Position numbers and translations under genes: made by a program | Notes under the pieces: generated by a model | Seen by the model: the letters and a program-made list of their open reading frames with translations, nothing else | Databases searched by the model: none | Told to the model about the DNA's origin: nothing | Assembly: GCA_019894975.1 (NCBI GenBank) | Contig: JAGXNO010000009.1 | Location: 19,644 to 83,643 of the forward strand | Direction of reading: 5' to 3' | DNA: 64,000 nt | From: Promethearchaeota archaeon | GTDB taxonomy: Archaea; Asgardarchaeota; Lokiarchaeia; Sigyniarchaeales; SOKP01 | Shown: positions 54,902 to 63,577 of the stretch, piece by piece | How positions within the stretch are numbered: position 1 is the stretch's first letter | Layout of the letters: each line of letters begins with the position of its first letter

Positions 54902-55660
54902 TTATTCTCTACTTCTCCCAGGAATAAATCTGGTGTACCTATTCATCTGCCCATAGTACTCAAACAAAGCATCAATACCTCGCATTTTAAGATCAGTATT
55001 CATAGCAAGTTTATTATGTAAAGCCCCCCAAGCGGGTATTTTGGCAATTTCGTCTGCTAATTTATCCACTTCTTCATCAAGTTTATCTCTAGGGACACTT
55101 ATACTCACAAGACCCATATCTGCTGCCTCTATTCCTGAAATTTTTCTTCCACTCATTAATAAGTATCGTGCTTTTTTAACGCCTAAGTAAAATTGCCAAA
55201 GTGGTAAGCTTTGTGAACCACCCCATAATTGAGCTGGATGTCCTAGTATGGCATCTTCAGCAGCAACCGATATATCACAGCAGAGTTGAAGATAACATCC
55301 CGCATCAGTACAATTACCATGAATTTGAGCAATAGTTACCTTTGGAAAATTAAATATACGCGGATACTTCGCATATATTTTTTTACGTAGTATATCATAC
55401 GAATTCTTGTATTTCCAACCACCTTCAGGGGGAGTTAAATAGTATGAACCTTTTAAATCAAAACCAGAGCAAAAACTTTTACCTGCTCCTTTTAAAACGA
55501 TAACATTTACATCATCATCTGCTTCTGCATGATCAAAAACGGCATCTATATCGTCAAGGAGCTGATAACTTAATGCATTATGTTTTTCAGGTCTGTTTAA
55601 TGTTATATACCCAACTTTGGTTTCCTTATTACTTTCATAAATAACGGTTTCAAATTCCAT
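54902..55660 (-). CDS. Crotonase-family protein lacking both hydratase glutamates
   Basis: 252 residues. The oxyanion-hole segments are present (G-K-S-F-C-S-G-F-D-L and I-H-G-N-C-T-D-A-G-C-Y), but the two Glu positions of enoyl-CoA hydratase are replaced: Tyr/Leu after A-G-C, and H-P-A-Q-L-W-G-G in place of the P-E loop. A simple hydratase reaction is therefore unlikely; a hydrolase, decarboxylase or ring-acting role is possible. First gene of the four-gene minus-strand unit. Confidence 0.82.
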   Translation of the reverse strand: MEFETVIYESNKETKVGYITLNRPEKHNALSYQLLDDIDAVFDHAEADDDVNVIVLKGAGKSFCSGFDLKGSYYLTPPEGGWKYKNSYDILRKKIYAKYPRIFNFPKVTIAQIHGNCTDAGCYLQLCCDISVAAEDAILGHPAQLWGGSQSLPLWQFYLGVKKARYLLMSGRKISGIEAADMGLVSISVPRDKLDEEVDKLADEIAKIPAWGALHNKLAMNTDLKMRGIDALFEYYGQMNRYTRFIPGRSRE

Positions 55661-55896
55661 CTTTTCACCTTTTATTTTTTTTTGTTATTAACTGATTTTA
55701 TTTCCCAAAATATTTAAAAGTTTAATTCTCACTTTTTTTTAGAGTTTCTAACTTTTATATCGGAATTATATATTGAGATAAGTCTTAATATAAAGTGAGT
55801 TAATATTGAGCTAAATCACAAGTATTATATTTTACCATAATTAAATACAATTTAATATAAACCTACAAAATTTTTGAAAAGAAGGGAAAGATAGAA

Positions 55897-56757
55897 ATGT
55901 GTAATACATGCTTCACACACGGCACAGGAAAAGCCTGGTTCAAGGATGCCAAGAGGTATGCTCGATTCATGTATCATCGAAATCGTGTAGATTTAGCGAA
56001 AAAAAATACAAACCGTATAAGCGGAGGAACTGCGGCTATTGAAGCTGCTGCAGGTCCGCTTATAGCTCAAGCAATAGACGCGTATAATCTTAAGGATGAA
56101 AGATTTCCTGATCTTTTGCGAGCTGCAAATCGGTTGCATACTAAAGTTCAGGGAGCTCAAACACTTACACTTCAGGATTCGTTAGATTTAATAGATATCA
56201 GTTCACCAATTTGCTTTATTCATTGTGAATGTAGAAAATTCAAATTTGGATATGTAGAAAGAGATCGCTCGAAAATGACATGCTTAGGTCTTGGTATTGG
56301 AATGTATAGATGGGAAAAGACTCCAGCGCGGTATGTTGCGGGGGCAGAATGGGTAGATCATGATGAGGCTCGAGAATGGGTTATTAAATGGAATAAAAAA
56401 GGATTGGTTCAAAACTTAATGAACTTTGGTGAATATAATGGTGGACCTTGGATTGGTGGCTTATGTAATTGCTCAAGACCTGATTGTGCATCAATTGAAA
56501 TGAGATTACGATATGGGGAAAAACAGTTAATAAAAGGTGAACGAGTTGCAATTCATAATATGGAAAAATGTACAGGATGCTTTAAGTGTGTTCAAAGATG
56601 CCAATTTGGAGCGATAGCTGCAGATATTCGACAAAAAAGGGTGCAAATTGATGCTCAGATGTGTTTTGGATGTGGACTTTGTGAAAGTGTTTGCGATTTT
56701 GATGCTATTGAGTTATACGATAGGAGAGATTTCCCTATTCTAAGATATGATTGGTAA
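55897..56757 (+). CDS. Multi-cluster Fe-S protein
   Basis: 286 residues. The N-terminal half has C-N-T-C-F-T-H, H-C-E-C-R and L-C-N-C-S-R-P-D-C (a pattern also seen in the winged-helix Fe-S protein at 61205). The C-terminal half is a two-cluster ferredoxin (C-T-G-C-F-K-C-V-Q-R-C and C-F-G-C-G-L-C-E-S-V-C). It probably relays low-potential electrons. First gene of a plus-strand set with two more small proteins and the aldo/keto reductase. ATG at 55897 lies behind AAGGGAAAG. Confidence 0.8.
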   Translation: MCNTCFTHGTGKAWFKDAKRYARFMYHRNRVDLAKKNTNRISGGTAAIEAAAGPLIAQAIDAYNLKDERFPDLLRAANRLHTKVQGAQTLTLQDSLDLIDISSPICFIHCECRKFKFGYVERDRSKMTCLGLGIGMYRWEKTPARYVAGAEWVDHDEAREWVIKWNKKGLVQNLMNFGEYNGGPWIGGLCNCSRPDCASIEMRLRYGEKQLIKGERVAIHNMEKCTGCFKCVQRCQFGAIAADIRQKRVQIDAQMCFGCGLCESVCDFDAIELYDRRDFPILRYDW

Positions 56758-56768
56758 AAGGTGATTAT

Positions 56769-57176
56769 ATGGCAATACAAATAAAAAATTTGGATATTCC
56801 TACTATAAGAGTTAAAGTAGATAGGGAAAAATGTCAATTACCAATGGTTTGTGAGTATAAATGCTATACAAAATGTGCTCAGCAAGTGTTTCATGTTCAT
56901 TCCTATCCAAATGTGTCAGGAAGGTTTATGAAACCAGATCCAAATAGTCCAAAACATTATTTAGTGACTGGATCTGCTGCACCTAAATGTATCGGTTGTA
57001 TGGAATGTACTAAATATTGTCCTGAAGATGCGATAACTATTGAGATCACTCTTCCTGAAGTAAAAGAAGGAGATCATCCCTATAAACATCCATTCGAATC
57101 ATTAAAAGTTGCAATGGAAAACCAAAAACAAATTGAAAAATTAGATTCGATATTTAAGGGGTTGAAAAAATTATGA
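56769..57176 (+). CDS. Ferredoxin-like protein
   Basis: 135 residues. Cysteines: C-Q-L-P-M-V-C-E-Y-K-C-Y-T-K-C near residue 20 and C-I-G-C-M-E-C-T-K-Y-C-P near 77, forming one normal and one irregular cluster site. ATG at 56769 behind AGGTGA is preferred to TTG 56751. It starts 11 bases after the preceding Fe-S gene and its stop overlaps the following ATG by four bases, so the three are one transcription unit. Confidence 0.8.
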   Translation: MAIQIKNLDIPTIRVKVDREKCQLPMVCEYKCYTKCAQQVFHVHSYPNVSGRFMKPDPNSPKHYLVTGSAAPKCIGCMECTKYCPEDAITIEITLPEVKEGDHPYKHPFESLKVAMENQKQIEKLDSIFKGLKKL

Positions 57177-57718
57177 TGCAACCAAAATATGAATATAATC
57201 TCCCTGAAGAGCTCTTCAAAACTATTGAAGAAGAATTTGGGGGAAATATAATTGCCGAGAAATATCTCGAATCAAAGGATATTTCAGTTTTTGAGGAATG
57301 GGGAAAAAATCTGATGGAAAAAACTTATGAGCTAGGGACAAAACCCGAATTCGTTGACCATACTTATGAAATGATTAAATTTGTTGATGATGAAACTGGT
57401 GAAGGAAGATTTCCCCATGAGGCTCAACGATTTATCGAAATTGCTTGTCTTTCAATTCACTTGATAAGTGTTTTATTAATCCAAACGGCTTATAATAAAG
57501 AATTGAGTTTTTCTATAGTAGAAGGATCTTGTACGGTTCATAACAAGCTAAAAGAAGGATTATCTGAAGACGAATTGAAAACATTACCTTGTAAAGGTGG
57601 GTGCCTAACTACTTGGAAAACTATTTTTAACATCCTTAAAATGGATGATGTTGAGGTTAGTCAAACTCAAGAAATACCCCGTGATGGGATGTGTACTTTC
57701 TTAGCTCTTAAAAAATAG
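57173..57718 (+). CDS. Cysteine-containing hypothetical, V4R/ATC-hydrolase-like tail
   Basis: 181 residues, mostly helical in the first two thirds. The C-terminal third contains G-S-C-T-V-H-N-K-L, L-P-C-K-G-G-C-L-T-T-W and I-P-R-D-G-M-C-T-F. The final Cys-terminated strand recalls the ends of V4R-type sensor domains and aminothiazoline-carboxylate hydrolase-like proteins, but the match is weak. Four-base ATGA overlap with the ferredoxin gene indicates coupled expression. Function unknown. Confidence 0.65.
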   Translation: MMQPKYEYNLPEELFKTIEEEFGGNIIAEKYLESKDISVFEEWGKNLMEKTYELGTKPEFVDHTYEMIKFVDDETGEGRFPHEAQRFIEIACLSIHLISVLLIQTAYNKELSFSIVEGSCTVHNKLKEGLSEDELKTLPCKGGCLTTWKTIFNILKMDDVEVSQTQEIPRDGMCTFLALKK

Positions 57719-57727
57719 TAACCTAAA

Positions 57728-57750
57728 TTTTTTTTACTCTCATATTTTAT
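57728..57750 (+). terminator. Poly-T terminator-like stretch
   Basis: T8-ACTCTCATATTTTAT directly after the gene ending at 57718, resembling the stop after thiolase. Confidence 0.4.
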
Positions 57751-57796
57751 AATTCTAATACTATAAAATTTTGTTAATAACATAAAGTGAAATTGA

Positions 57797-59458
57797 ATGA
57801 AATATCGAAAAATGGGATCTTTAGATTGGGAAGTCTCTGCTCTTGGATTTGGGGCAATGAGAATGCCTTTAAATAGTGATTCAAGTGTTAATGAAGAAGA
57901 AGTAATTAAAATGATTCGCTATGCTATCGATAATGGGGTGAATTATATTGATACTGCATTTCCATATCACAACGAATTGAGTGAAGTAATCGTCGGAAAG
58001 GCATTACAGGATGGGTATCGTGAGAAAATAAAATTGGTAACTAAGTTACCCATGGGTCGAGTAACCAAAACAGAGGATTTTGATAGACTTTTAAATATTC
58101 AACTGAAAAAGCTACAAACTGATTATGTAGATATTTATATCTTTCATGGATTAAGTAAACCGACTTTTGAATTAGTAAAAAAGTTGGATTTAATTAAAAA
58201 GATGGAAGAAGCTAAGTCTAATGGAAAAATTAAAGGAATTGGGTTTTCTTTTCATGACTCTTATGTTGTTTTTAAAGAAATAATCGACTATTATAATTGG
58301 GATATGGCCCAAATTCAATGGAATTTCGTTGACCACAACACTCAAGCAACCACTAAAGGATTGGAATATGCAGCTAGCAAGGGTATTGCAGTTGTTGTGA
58401 TGGAGCCTATTAAAGGAGGGAAATTAGCAAACCCTTCAAAAGAAATAGAGGAAATAATCGAAAGTGCTCCGAATAAGAGAACTCCCGCAGATTGGGCACT
58501 TCAATATGTATGGAATCATCCTGACGTTTCTGTGGTATTGTCTGGGATGAGCACATTTGACCAAGTTAAAGAAAATATTGAGAGCGCAAATACTTCGGGA
58601 ATAAATAAACTCACTCAAGAAGAATTGAAAATAATTTCTGATATGGCAATCCGTTATAGAAAAAAATCTGTTATTCCTTGTACATTTTGCGAATACTGTC
58701 AACCATGTCCATCAGGAGTTAATATTCCTCAGAATTTTAGGTTACTAAATGGACTTCTATGGGTTGAAAATAAAGGGGAGCAGATAGCAAAATATGGGTC
58801 ATTAGCTAAATCTGAAGAGGAGTTAAAAACAATGGAAGATAATGGAAATGCTTCATTATGTGTGAAGTGTGGAGAATGTATAGAAAAGTGTCCTCAAATG
58901 ATTGATATTCCAAATGAACTGGAAAAAGTACATAAGGTTTTAGATGAGGAACAAGAAATATCAAGTGTCTTTAATTTATTTATAAGAGGACCTGCTTATG
59001 TGGATAAAGAAAAATTCCAGATCATCGGTGTTGAAAATATAGGTAAACCCGAAACTCGTAACCAAGGAACTGTATGGGCAAAGTTTCAAGCTTTAGCATC
59101 ACAAGTACCAAATAAGGATCAATCCCATGGCTTGGGAATTTATATGACTACACAAGAACTCATGGAAAAAGGCGAAAATCGCTATATTGTGGGTAATGAA
59201 ATATCTCAAATTGATGATGTGCCTGAGGGAATGATAATTGAAACAATTCCTAGCCAAAAGTATGCTGTATTTACACTCATTGGATCATTAAGAAACATAC
59301 AAAAAACCCATCGATATATTAATGAAGATTGGCTTCTTAACAATCCAAGATATGAACGTGTCCCATTCGGTGCAGAATTTGAATGGTATGACGCAAGATT
59401 CAGTATGGTTTCTGAAGACTCTGAATTAGATCTTTATATTCCAATCCAAGAAAAATAG
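57797..59458 (+). CDS. Aldo/keto reductase with ferredoxin and GyrI-like domains
   Basis: 553 residues in three parts. Residues 1-285 are an aldo/keto reductase (D-T-A-F-P-Y-H-N with Asp and Tyr, V-T-K-L Lys, I-F-H-G His). Residues 290-385 carry two cluster sites (C-T-F-C-E-Y-C-Q-P-C-P and C-V-K-C-G-E-C-I-E-K-C-P). Residues about 395-553 (F-Q-I-I-G-V-E-N-I-G, I-P-S-Q-K-Y-A-V-F-T-L, F-E-W-Y-D-A-R-F) resemble a GyrI/AraC effector-binding domain. The first two parts together are a known family; the third is unusual and could sense a small ligand. ATG at 57797. Confidence 0.87.
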   Translation: MKYRKMGSLDWEVSALGFGAMRMPLNSDSSVNEEEVIKMIRYAIDNGVNYIDTAFPYHNELSEVIVGKALQDGYREKIKLVTKLPMGRVTKTEDFDRLLNIQLKKLQTDYVDIYIFHGLSKPTFELVKKLDLIKKMEEAKSNGKIKGIGFSFHDSYVVFKEIIDYYNWDMAQIQWNFVDHNTQATTKGLEYAASKGIAVVVMEPIKGGKLANPSKEIEEIIESAPNKRTPADWALQYVWNHPDVSVVLSGMSTFDQVKENIESANTSGINKLTQEELKIISDMAIRYRKKSVIPCTFCEYCQPCPSGVNIPQNFRLLNGLLWVENKGEQIAKYGSLAKSEEELKTMEDNGNASLCVKCGECIEKCPQMIDIPNELEKVHKVLDEEQEISSVFNLFIRGPAYVDKEKFQIIGVENIGKPETRNQGTVWAKFQALASQVPNKDQSHGLGIYMTTQELMEKGENRYIVGNEISQIDDVPEGMIIETIPSQKYAVFTLIGSLRNIQKTHRYINEDWLLNNPRYERVPFGAEFEWYDARFSMVSEDSELDLYIPIQEK

Positions 59459-59485
59459 ATTCAAAAAAATATTTTTTATTATTAT

Positions 59486-60277
59486 TTATTCTCCTTTCCA
59501 AACAGGTTTTCTTTTTTCTGCAAATGCTTTCGGACCTTCTCTGAAATCATGAGACTGCATAAATTTAGTAAACAGTGGAAAACTTGCAAAAAGAGCTTCT
59601 TTTAACGTCATTTGAAGTCCGTCAATTGCCATTTGTTTTATTGTTCGAACTGCTAAAGGTGAACCTTCCATTATAAGATTAGCTATTTTTTCCGCTTCTT
59701 CTAATAATTGATCGAATGGGACTACTTTTTTTACAAAACCAAGCTCTACTCCTTCTCGAGCAGTCATTCGTTTACGAGTTAGAAGTATATCCATTGCTGT
59801 ATGGTATGGTAAGTATCTTACCAATCGATGGATTCCCCCTCCTGAAGGTATTCTTCCTACCATCGGTTCAGGCAAGCAAAAAGTAGCGTTTTCAGCAGCA
59901 ATAAGGAGGTCACAGCTCAATGCTAATTCAAATCCTCCACCAAATGCAAGACCATTAACCGCAGCAATTAACGGTTTTGTAAGTCTAAAATTTCTTATGA
60001 GGTAACCACCTTGAATTCTAACTTTTTCATAGGCTTCTCTTTGTTCTTCTGAACTAGCAGTAGCACCCCATTTTAAATCAAATCCTGCTGAAAATGCTCT
60101 CTCTCCTTCCCCTGTTAAAATGGCAACCCACATATTTGGATCATCCTCAAATTCATTGAACACGTGCCCAAGTTCTAATTGGATATAAGGGTGAAGTGCG
60201 TTTAACACTTCTGGTCGATTAAGGCGTACGATCAGAAGGTGTTCTTTTCTTTCGACTATTATATGTTTATAATCCAT
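59486..60277 (-). CDS. Enoyl-CoA hydratase (crotonase), copy 1 of tandem
   Basis: 263 residues with both hydratase glutamates in place: G-G-G-F-E-L-A-L and L-P-E-P-M-V-G-R-I. Oxyanion segments: R-A-F-S-A-G-F-D-L and N-G-L-A-F-G-G-G. Very similar to the next copy, with which it forms a tandem duplication 34 bases apart. It probably hydrates an enoyl-CoA intermediate before the 3-hydroxyacyl-CoA dehydrogenase step. Confidence 0.92.
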   Translation of the reverse strand: MDYKHIIVERKEHLLIVRLNRPEVLNALHPYIQLELGHVFNEFEDDPNMWVAILTGEGERAFSAGFDLKWGATASSEEQREAYEKVRIQGGYLIRNFRLTKPLIAAVNGLAFGGGFELALSCDLLIAAENATFCLPEPMVGRIPSGGGIHRLVRYLPYHTAMDILLTRKRMTAREGVELGFVKKVVPFDQLLEEAEKIANLIMEGSPLAVRTIKQMAIDGLQMTLKEALFASFPLFTKFMQSHDFREGPKAFAEKRKPVWKGE

Positions 60278-60311
60278 AATCTTTCAATTCCTTTTTTTAC
60301 TCCTTTCTAAC

Positions 60312-61109
60312 TTAGACTCCTTTCCATTTAGGTTTTCGTTTTTCTGAGAAAGCTCTAGGGCCTTCAATAAAATCTTGAGATTGAGTAAATTTCCTATAGA
60401 GAGGAAACAATGTAGAGAATGCTTTTCTCAGAGTCATTTCTAATCCATCATTAACCATTTGTTTAATCGCTCGAATAGCTAATGGTGATCCCTCCATTAT
60501 AACATTTGCCATTTTCTCTGCTTCAACCATTAATTGGTCTAAAGGAACTACTTTATTCACAAAACCAAGTTCAACTCCTTCTTGAGCAGAAATCCGCTTA
60601 TATGTAAAGAGGATTTCCATCGCGAGATGAAAAGGGATTTGTCTCGATAATCTATGAACACCTCCTTCAGTAGGGACTCGGCCTACTAAAGGTTCTGGCA
60701 GAGAAAATACAGCATGCTCTGCAGCAATGATAAGATCACAACCTAATGCAAGTTCAAATCCACCACCAAAGGCGAAGCCATTTACCGCTGCAATAACGGG
60801 TTTAGTAATATTAGGATTAAATGTTAACCCTCCAGTTACAGCTTTATATTTAAGTTTACCAAAGGCTTCTCTTTGTTCTTCAGGACTAGCTGTGGCACCC
60901 CATTTCAAATCAAAACCCGCTGAAAAAGCTTTATCACCAACTCCGGTTACAATGGCAACCCAGGCATTTGAATCATTTTCAAACTCATTAAATACATCTT
61001 CTAACTCAACGCTTACATACGGGTTAATAGCATTTCTTACTTCTGGTCTATTAAGGCATATAATTGTTATATGTTCTTTCTTTTCCACAATAATATATTT
61101 ATATTCCAT
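60312..61109 (-). CDS. Enoyl-CoA hydratase (crotonase), copy 2 of tandem
   Basis: 265 residues, same motifs as copy 1 (G-G-G-F-E-L-A-L-G and L-P-E-P-L-V-G-R-V). It differs mainly near residues 90-105, where T-G-G-L-T-F-N-P-N-I-T replaces copy 1's segment, next to the CoA/substrate pocket. The pair may handle different chain shapes. It lies 95 bases downstream of the winged-helix Fe-S gene on the same strand. Confidence 0.92.
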   Translation of the reverse strand: MEYKYIIVEKKEHITIICLNRPEVRNAINPYVSVELEDVFNEFENDSNAWVAIVTGVGDKAFSAGFDLKWGATASPEEQREAFGKLKYKAVTGGLTFNPNITKPVIAAVNGFAFGGGFELALGCDLIIAAEHAVFSLPEPLVGRVPTEGGVHRLSRQIPFHLAMEILFTYKRISAQEGVELGFVNKVVPLDQLMVEAEKMANVIMEGSPLAIRAIKQMVNDGLEMTLRKAFSTLFPLYRKFTQSQDFIEGPRAFSEKRKPKWKGV

Positions 61110-61204
61110 TTTACTTTCTACTCTATTGATTTTTAAAACATCTAAGTATAATAGAAAAAATATATTAAATTTTCTGAAAAAAAGAAAATTAAAATAAATA
61201 ATAA

Positions 61205-62344
61205 TTATTCATAGTTAGAACGAGGGGGAGCTAACCTCACTATTCTCGGTTTTTCCACTAAAGAGACGGCACCTTCAGGACAGAAAGCAGCACATATTCC
61301 GCACCCAATACAACGTTCTTCATTGGTTTCAGCTTTTCCTTCATCATTTAATTCTTTAGCTCCTGAGTAACATTTCTCAACACAGGTCCCACATCCAGTG
61401 CAGAGGTCATGATCTACTCGTGCTATAAAACTAGAGAGATTAGAGGTTATATTTTTTGATTGTCCACAACAATCTGAACAACAATTACAAATACTGTCTT
61501 CGTCTCTCTTGAAGTCCATATTTGGGTGATAAGCTTTATGAACTAACCCATCCTTTTCGGATTTTTTTAATATTTCTATCGCTTCTTCTTTAGAGATCAT
61601 TCTAGCGAAACCTTGTTCTGTTGTATATCGAGCAGATTTTCCAAAGGTAAAACAATTTTCTCGTATATCAGTTTGTTTACAGGATTCTCCAACTAAATCA
61701 CGGAAATGTCGACAATAGCAATGTCCTACAGCAATTTCATCAAATTTTTGAATAATCTCTTCGACTTTCTGAGTTGAAATTATCTTCTCTTCTGGTACTT
61801 CAATTTCTTTATCAATGACAATATTGATATTGTCTCCGGATTCAAAATTTTCAGTATACGGTACTGTTCTATCAATTGGGCGCATTCTTGGTAAATAATT
61901 TTTTACTATTGCGTCATAATTAGCCAACATTCTCCCTTTAAATTCTTCATTCAGTTTTTTGTATAGTTTGGCTAATCCTTTTTCCCAATCGTTGTATTCA
62001 AGCTTTTTCATGAATGTATATTCGTATACTCCTACATTGACGAATGGCATTAAACGAAATATCATTAATCCAGAACTACTTGGTTGATTCATAATTAATC
62101 CTGTTTTTGCTAACACTCGAACATGTTCATTTATTTCCTCTTCAGAAAAACCGGTAGCTTCTTTTATCTGTTCCATAGTTTGAGATCTTTTACCTTTAAA
62201 AGCCATTATAAAGTCTAAATGTTTCTCTTCAACAATGTATTTTAATATTGCGACAGTATTATCAGTAACGGGAACTGGAGTACCTCCAGCACTATTAATT
62301 ACTTCAACTCCTTTCTTATATCTTTCATCTATAGCTTCTGACAT
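61205..62344 (-). CDS. Winged-helix plus multi-cluster ferredoxin protein
   Basis: 379 residues. Residues 25-95 look like a helix-turn-helix (S-Q-T-M-E-Q-I-K-E-A-T-G-F-S-E-E-E-I-N-E-H-V). The middle has H-C-Y-C-R-H-F and I-C-N-C-C-S-D-C-C-G, and the C-terminus a two-cluster ferredoxin (C-T-G-C-G-T-C-V-E-K-C, C-I-G-C-G-I-C-A-A-F-C-P). It could be a redox-sensing regulator or an electron carrier with a vestigial DNA-binding domain. First gene of the unit with the tandem crotonases and divergent from the 2-hydroxyacid dehydrogenase. Confidence 0.8.
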   Translation of the reverse strand: MSEAIDERYKKGVEVINSAGGTPVPVTDNTVAILKYIVEEKHLDFIMAFKGKRSQTMEQIKEATGFSEEEINEHVRVLAKTGLIMNQPSSSGLMIFRLMPFVNVGVYEYTFMKKLEYNDWEKGLAKLYKKLNEEFKGRMLANYDAIVKNYLPRMRPIDRTVPYTENFESGDNINIVIDKEIEVPEEKIISTQKVEEIIQKFDEIAVGHCYCRHFRDLVGESCKQTDIRENCFTFGKSARYTTEQGFARMISKEEAIEILKKSEKDGLVHKAYHPNMDFKRDEDSICNCCSDCCGQSKNITSNLSSFIARVDHDLCTGCGTCVEKCYSGAKELNDEGKAETNEERCIGCGICAAFCPEGAVSLVEKPRIVRLAPPRSNYE

Positions 62345-62418
62345 TTTTTATCAATTATAAGTTAAATTCTTGTTTAAATTATTAAATAATTAAAATTAAT
62401 TGCGATTTTAAAATTTCT

Positions 62419-62459
62419 CGATAGAAATTAAAACAATACCAAATTTTTGTGTAATTAAC
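62419..62459 (+). repeat. 41-base upstream element, copy 1
   Basis: Starts CGATAGAAATTAAAACAATA and ends AAATTTTTGTGTAATTAAC. 37 of 41 bases match copy 2 at 63512-63552. It lies 33 bases before the 2-hydroxyacid dehydrogenase ATG and is likely a promoter or regulator site. Confidence 0.7.
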
Positions 62460-62492
62460 ACATTCAAAAAAACTAATTTAATTGGTTACATC

Positions 62493-63482
62493 ATGAAAGT
62501 ATTGGTTGTGCGATCCTATCTAGCAGACTGGATAGCCAAACAAAAGGAACTGTTACCCGAAAATATTGAATTAATTACTCCGGAGAAAGGAACTGAAGAA
62601 GAGCTAGTAAAACTTGCCCGAGATATTGAAATCATTGTATGCACTCGTTTATCTGCAGAGGTCGTAAAGAACGCTAAAAAGTTAAAGCTTATCCAAAAAA
62701 CCGGAGCGGGTGTAGATGCTCTACCATTTGATGCCATCGGTGATGGTATTTTTGTAGCAAACACATCTGGAGCGAATCCTGTACCTCTTGCTGAAGGAGC
62801 AATAAGCTTACTCCTCGCACTGGCAAGACGTGTGGTTCAACGCCACAAAGCATTTCCAGATCTCGATAGAAGTCGGGGTACCGAATTGCGAGGAAAAAAA
62901 GTTGGTATTATTGGATTAGGAAGTATCGGTGTTGAAATTGCCAAACGGTTGCAAGCATTCGAAATGAAAATTCTTGCTTTGAAAAGGCGCAGCTCAGCTG
63001 ATTTACAAGAAAAGATGAAACTTGACTTTTTAGGTGGTCCTGAAGATCTTGATTACTTACTCACAGAATCAGATTTTATTATTGTTATCGTGCCACTTAC
63101 TCCCGAAACACGGGGAATGATAGGGGAGCGTGAAATAGGGTTAATGAAGCCATCAGCATACATAATTAACGTTGCAAGAGCAGCTATAATTGAAGAGGAA
63201 CCATTATATCAAGCACTTAAAGAAAATAAAATTGCAGGGGCTGCCCTTGACGTATGGTGGGTTCCACATTGGTGGGATCCTTCATGGAAACCTGAGTTAG
63301 ACAAACCATCAAAGTTTCCTTTTTGGGAGTTATCTAATGTAATTGCAACACCTCATAACATCGGATATGCCGATTTTACCAAATATTCTGAAAATCCTGT
63401 TCGAATAATAGCTGAAAATATCCGTAATATAGCTGAAGGAAGACCCCCTATAAATCAGGTCGATAAAGAACACCAGTATTAA
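62493..63482 (+). CDS. D-isomer-specific 2-hydroxyacid dehydrogenase
   Basis: 329 residues with the family's NAD motif G-L-G-S-I-G-V-E-I-A (about residue 142), the active-site Arg region N-V-A-R-A-A-I-I-E-E, and catalytic His in T-P-H-N-I-G-Y. Interconverts a 2-oxo acid and a D-2-hydroxy acid with NAD(P)H. It shares an upstream 41-base element with the molybdopterin enzyme gene that follows, so they are probably co-regulated. ATG at 62493. Confidence 0.9.
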   Translation: MKVLVVRSYLADWIAKQKELLPENIELITPEKGTEEELVKLARDIEIIVCTRLSAEVVKNAKKLKLIQKTGAGVDALPFDAIGDGIFVANTSGANPVPLAEGAISLLLALARRVVQRHKAFPDLDRSRGTELRGKKVGIIGLGSIGVEIAKRLQAFEMKILALKRRSSADLQEKMKLDFLGGPEDLDYLLTESDFIIVIVPLTPETRGMIGEREIGLMKPSAYIINVARAAIIEEEPLYQALKENKIAGAALDVWWVPHWWDPSWKPELDKPSKFPFWELSNVIATPHNIGYADFTKYSENPVRIIAENIRNIAEGRPPINQVDKEHQY

Positions 63483-63511
63483 AAATTTTTAAGTCAATCA
63501 TAATAATTGAT

Positions 63512-63552
63512 CGATAAAAATTAAAGTAATATCAAATTTTTGTGTAATTAAC
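63512..63552 (+). repeat. 41-base upstream element, copy 2
   Basis: Starts CGATAAAAATTAAAGTAATA and ends as copy 1. It lies 25 bases before the ATG of the second molybdopterin oxidoreductase. Four of 41 positions differ from copy 1. Confidence 0.7.
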
Positions 63553-63577
63553 GATTTTGAGAGAATGATTCAAAATA

